A stretch of DNA of 64,000 nt, from positions 1,414,889 through 1,478,888 of the forward strand of contig BCJJ01000010.1 in NCBI GenBank assembly GCA_039545355.1. The letters run 5' to 3'. Shown piece by piece: positions 61,732-64,000 of this stretch; position 1 is the stretch's first letter; every line of letters begins with the position of its first letter. This stretch comes from Trichosporon coremiiforme. Its lineage: Eukaryota > Basidiomycota > Tremellomycetes > Trichosporonales > Trichosporonaceae. The notes under the pieces are model-generated. The model was not told where the DNA came from. It worked only from the letters and a program-made list of their open reading frames with translations, and ran no database searches. A program made the position numbers and the translations under genes.

Positions 61732-64000
61732 TCACACATACGTCGCAACTGCCTTCCTAACCACGTCCAGCTGCTCCGCGATCGTCGCCGTCGTCCCCTC
61801 AGCCTTGCCCTGAGCGAGGTGAACGAGCCACGCAAAGTCGGCCTGCGCCGGGATGCTAAGGGACGATTGTCTGCGGCTCTCCAGCTTCTTCTGGAACTCC
61901 TCGAAGAACTCGCCCGATACCTCATCCGCGCGCGCCACGACTGCGGCCGGAACGCCAGCGAGCTGCGCGACGTGCGTGCCGTGGGACGACTCGGCGTGTC
62001 CCTTGATGAGCTTGTACAGGAAGACAACACCGGCAGTGTCGTCAACGTGCACCGCCATGTGCATGTTGCGAATGTTGGGATGGTACGCAAAGTCGTCGGT
62101 GAGCGAGCCGTAGTGCGTCGCGAAGAAGCCGAGCGGCAGAGTGTGCGTCGACAGGTGGTGCAGCACCGCGCCTGCGATCGCCATGCCGTCGTACGTCGAC
62201 GTGCCACGGCCGAGCTCGTCGAGAATGACCAGAGAGCGAGGGCCAGCCTCGCGCAGGATCTTGCTGCACTCGTCGAGTTCGACCTTGAATGTGCTCGCTG
62301 ACGCGAACATGTTGTCGTACGCGCCCATGCGCGTCTGAATCTTGTCGAGGGGGCTCAGCCGAGCGGAAGCGGCAGGCACATAACAGCCCATCTGCGCCAT
62401 GATAACGCCCGCCGCTGTCATGCGCAGAAGCGTCGATTTGCCCGCCATATTCGGACCGGTCAGGAGTGTCGTACGCGGCACCGAGCCACCGAGCTGCACG
62501 TCGTTGGCAATGAAGTCGCGCTTCAGGCACATGCTCGGATGGCGCAGGTCCTCAAAGTCGATGAATGCCTGTTCCGACTCGACAAAGGTCGGGCGGCACT
62601 TGGGCTCGTCAAGGTTGAATGACGCACGCGCAAGCGAGTTCAGGCAATCGAGCTCGGCGATCACCTTGACCATCTTGAGCCACACGTCGCGGTCCTTGTC
62701 AAACTCGGACAGGAGGTGCTTGAAAAAGTTCTTCTTCGCGATCGACTGCGTCTCGCGCGCCTCCTGCATCCGACGGATGAGAGGCTGCGTGACCGGCGTA
62801 ATGTACCGCGCCACCTGCTTCAGACTACCACACTTGGTCCACTTCGGCGGCACTTTCGTCTTGGCGGGAATCTCGAGGTGGAAGATCTCCTTGTTGCCCT
62901 GGGCGGAATGCCAGAACCGGATCTCGCCTACCTTCAGCTTCAGCTCCTTGCGTGTCTCCTCCATCGCGGCCTCGAGCTCCTCCCCGATCTCGGCGACCGC
63001 GGCGTCAGCCTCATCGCACGCCTCATCGGCCCCCTCGGTCGGCAGGATCGCGATGGTTTTCTCGTCTGTGACTTGGGTAAACATGTTCTGGATGTGCTCA
63101 ATGTGAGGGGCCAGGTCTGGGGCGCTGCGCAGCAGGCCGGCGACAGACGAGGACTCGAAGGCCTCCGCGATGTTCAGAAGACGGTTCACGCTCGACTGAA
63201 TGCGAACGAAGTGATTCATGACGCTGACAAAGTCGAGCTGGCGGATGGAGCCGGCGTGGATGCGCGAGACGAGACGCTCGAGGTCCGGCATGCCCTTGCA
63301 GAGTTCCTTGAAATGGGACATGAAGCCCGGCGCGGCGAGCAGGTCGTCAACAGCGTCGAGGCGCGCGTTGATGGCAGCGGCGTCCCGCAACGGTGCGGTC
63401 AGCCAGTACCTGAACAGACGCTTGCCGAAGGGCGAGTGACACTGCTGGAGAAGGTTCAACAGCGTTCCCTCCTCGCTGCCCTCGTTGTTCATCAGGACTT
63501 CCATGTGACCCAGCGTCTGTCCATCGAGGACGAGCGCCTTGCCGTCACGGATGGGGTCGTAGACGCTGAAGTTCTTCTGCGAAATGAGATCCTTGTCCAG
63601 ATTCAGCGTGCGCAGGTAGTACAGCAGGCCGCCGACGGCCTCCACGGCAAGGTGGTTCTCGGCCATGGTCGTGACAGCCTCTGGGAGTACGCCGTCAGGG
63701 AAGTACCCCTTCAGAGCCGCGAGCGTGTCGTCAACGTCGAGGAATTCCTTCCCCTCCTTGAACGACTGCCAGAGCGTGCTTGGGGGAAGGATGTTGCGCA
63801 GCAGGCGCATCGTGACGACTGAGAGGTTGCCCTTGGCGAAAACGAGCTCCTTGGGCCGAATCTGGCGGAACATTGTCTCCAGGCGAGTGCAACAGATGTC
63901 GTCGTCAAACGCCGTCAGGCTGAACGACCCAGTCGACGCGTCCATGACGCAGATTCCGAAGGATGACGGCGAGCTGGGACCATACGAGAATTCCTTGATC
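61732..64000 (-). CDS. MSH6: DNA mismatch repair protein Msh6, C-terminal three quarters (runs off right edge)
   Basis: An open minus-strand frame of over 750 codons from the right edge to the stop at 61732, without introns; the N-terminus and start lie outside the window. It begins inside the connector region (SFGICVMDASTGSF). The lever and clamp domains follow (EFLDVDD..., LNLLQQCHSPFGKRLFRYWL). The ATPase domain has Walker A TGPNMAGKSTLLRM, the ST-motif/Walker B region ILDELGRGTSTYDG and FATHYGSLTDDFAYHP, and ends in a helix-turn-helix dimerisation region. Conservation pattern and domain spacing fit Msh6, which pairs with Msh2 as MutS-alpha to recognise base mismatches and small loops in the nucleus. 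The mismatch-binding Phe-x-Glu motif would lie in the missing part. Confidence 0.93.
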   Translation of the reverse strand, partial: IKEFSYGPSSPSSFGICVMDASTGSFSLTAFDDDICCTRLETMFRQIRPKELVFAKGNLSVVTMRLLRNILPPSTLWQSFKEGKEFLDVDDTLAALKGYFPDGVLPEAVTTMAENHLAVEAVGGLLYYLRTLNLDKDLISQKNFSVYDPIRDGKALVLDGQTLGHMEVLMNNEGSEEGTLLNLLQQCHSPFGKRLFRYWLTAPLRDAAAINARLDAVDDLLAAPGFMSHFKELCKGMPDLERLVSRIHAGSIRQLDFVSVMNHFVRIQSSVNRLLNIAEAFESSSVAGLLRSAPDLAPHIEHIQNMFTQVTDEKTIAILPTEGADEACDEADAAVAEIGEELEAAMEETRKELKLKVGEIRFWHSAQGNKEIFHLEIPAKTKVPPKWTKCGSLKQVARYITPVTQPLIRRMQEARETQSIAKKNFFKHLLSEFDKDRDVWLKMVKVIAELDCLNSLARASFNLDEPKCRPTFVESEQAFIDFEDLRHPSMCLKRDFIANDVQLGGSVPRTTLLTGPNMAGKSTLLRMTAAGVIMAQMGCYVPAASARLSPLDKIQTRMGAYDNMFASASTFKVELDECSKILREAGPRSLVILDELGRGTSTYDGMAIAGAVLHHLSTHTLPLGFFATHYGSLTDDFAYHPNIRNMHMAVHVDDTAGVVFLYKLIKGHAESSHGTHVAQLAGVPAAVVARADEVSGEFFEEFQKKLESRRQSSLSIPAQADFAWLVHLAQGKAEGTTATIAEQLDVVRKAVATYV

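Noticed and set aside
1..64000. tRNA genes
   Set aside because: I looked by eye for paired A- and B-box motifs (TGGC..AGTGG and GGTTCGA..CC). GTTCGA-type matches found (for example near 21736, 23402 and 28466) lack an A box or cloverleaf or lie inside coding exons. A tRNAscan run would settle this.

Overview
The window looks like nuclear DNA of a GC-rich basidiomycete yeast, probably a tremellomycete of the Trichosporonales/Cryptococcus type. The evidence is indirect. Genes are split by very short spliceosomal introns (mostly 36-115 nt) with GTRNGY donors and a CTGAC/CTAAC branch site a few bases from the 3' AG. Conserved proteins are eukaryotic and fungal in style (Cyc8/Ssn6, a fungal BET protein, Qns1, Coq9). 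There are no operons, ribosome-binding sites, CRISPR arrays or recognisable tRNAs.

Layout. 1-2.8 kb: three minus-strand genes for low-complexity proteins of unknown function, the first cut by the window edge. 2.8-6.7 kb: long non-coding stretch ending in a pyrimidine-rich leader. 6.7-10.4 kb: Ran1/Ksp1-type protein kinase. 10.4-11.9 kb: minisatellite-rich spacer between convergent genes. 11.9-16.3 kb (minus): a large FHA-domain protein with a 12-copy TP-x-x-x-G-V-K-x-x-Y repeat, the best candidate here for something poorly described (Ki-67-like architecture). 17.5-19.3 kb: AAAP amino-acid transporter. 19.5-22.3 kb (minus): two small membrane-associated proteins of unknown function and a 74-residue secreted peptide precursor. 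23.3-27.1 kb: divergent pair COQ9 / mitochondrial aspartyl-tRNA synthetase. 27.3-32.7 kb (minus): PEX5 and exocyst SEC6. 33.2-34.1 kb: alpha/beta hydrolase. 35.7-37.9 kb: BET bromodomain factor. 39.5-41.2 kb: aldo-keto reductase. 41.7-44.4 kb: five-exon gene resembling a domesticated DUF3435/Crypton-type tyrosine recombinase. 44.7-48.4 kb: divergent pair QNS1 / prefoldin subunit 5. 48.7-50.3 kb (minus): Nudix protein containing a 7-nt microexon. 50.3-55.1 kb: long regulatory stretch before SSN6/CYC8 (55.1-58.5 kb). 59.0-60.1 kb: mitochondrial J-protein. 60.3-60.7 kb (minus): small Gly/Ser-rich secreted protein. 61.7-64 kb (minus): C-terminal three quarters of MSH6, running off the right edge.

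The genes do not form one pathway. The functional groupings visible are a head-to-head mitochondrial pair (COQ9 and MSD1), chromatin and transcription factors (FHA/Ki-67-like, BET, Ssn6), trafficking genes (PEX5, SEC6), and two TATA-box small-secreted-protein genes. Exon structures were assembled by hand from splice signals, reading-frame continuity and protein-family conservation; total coding lengths of all spliced models given here are multiples of three.
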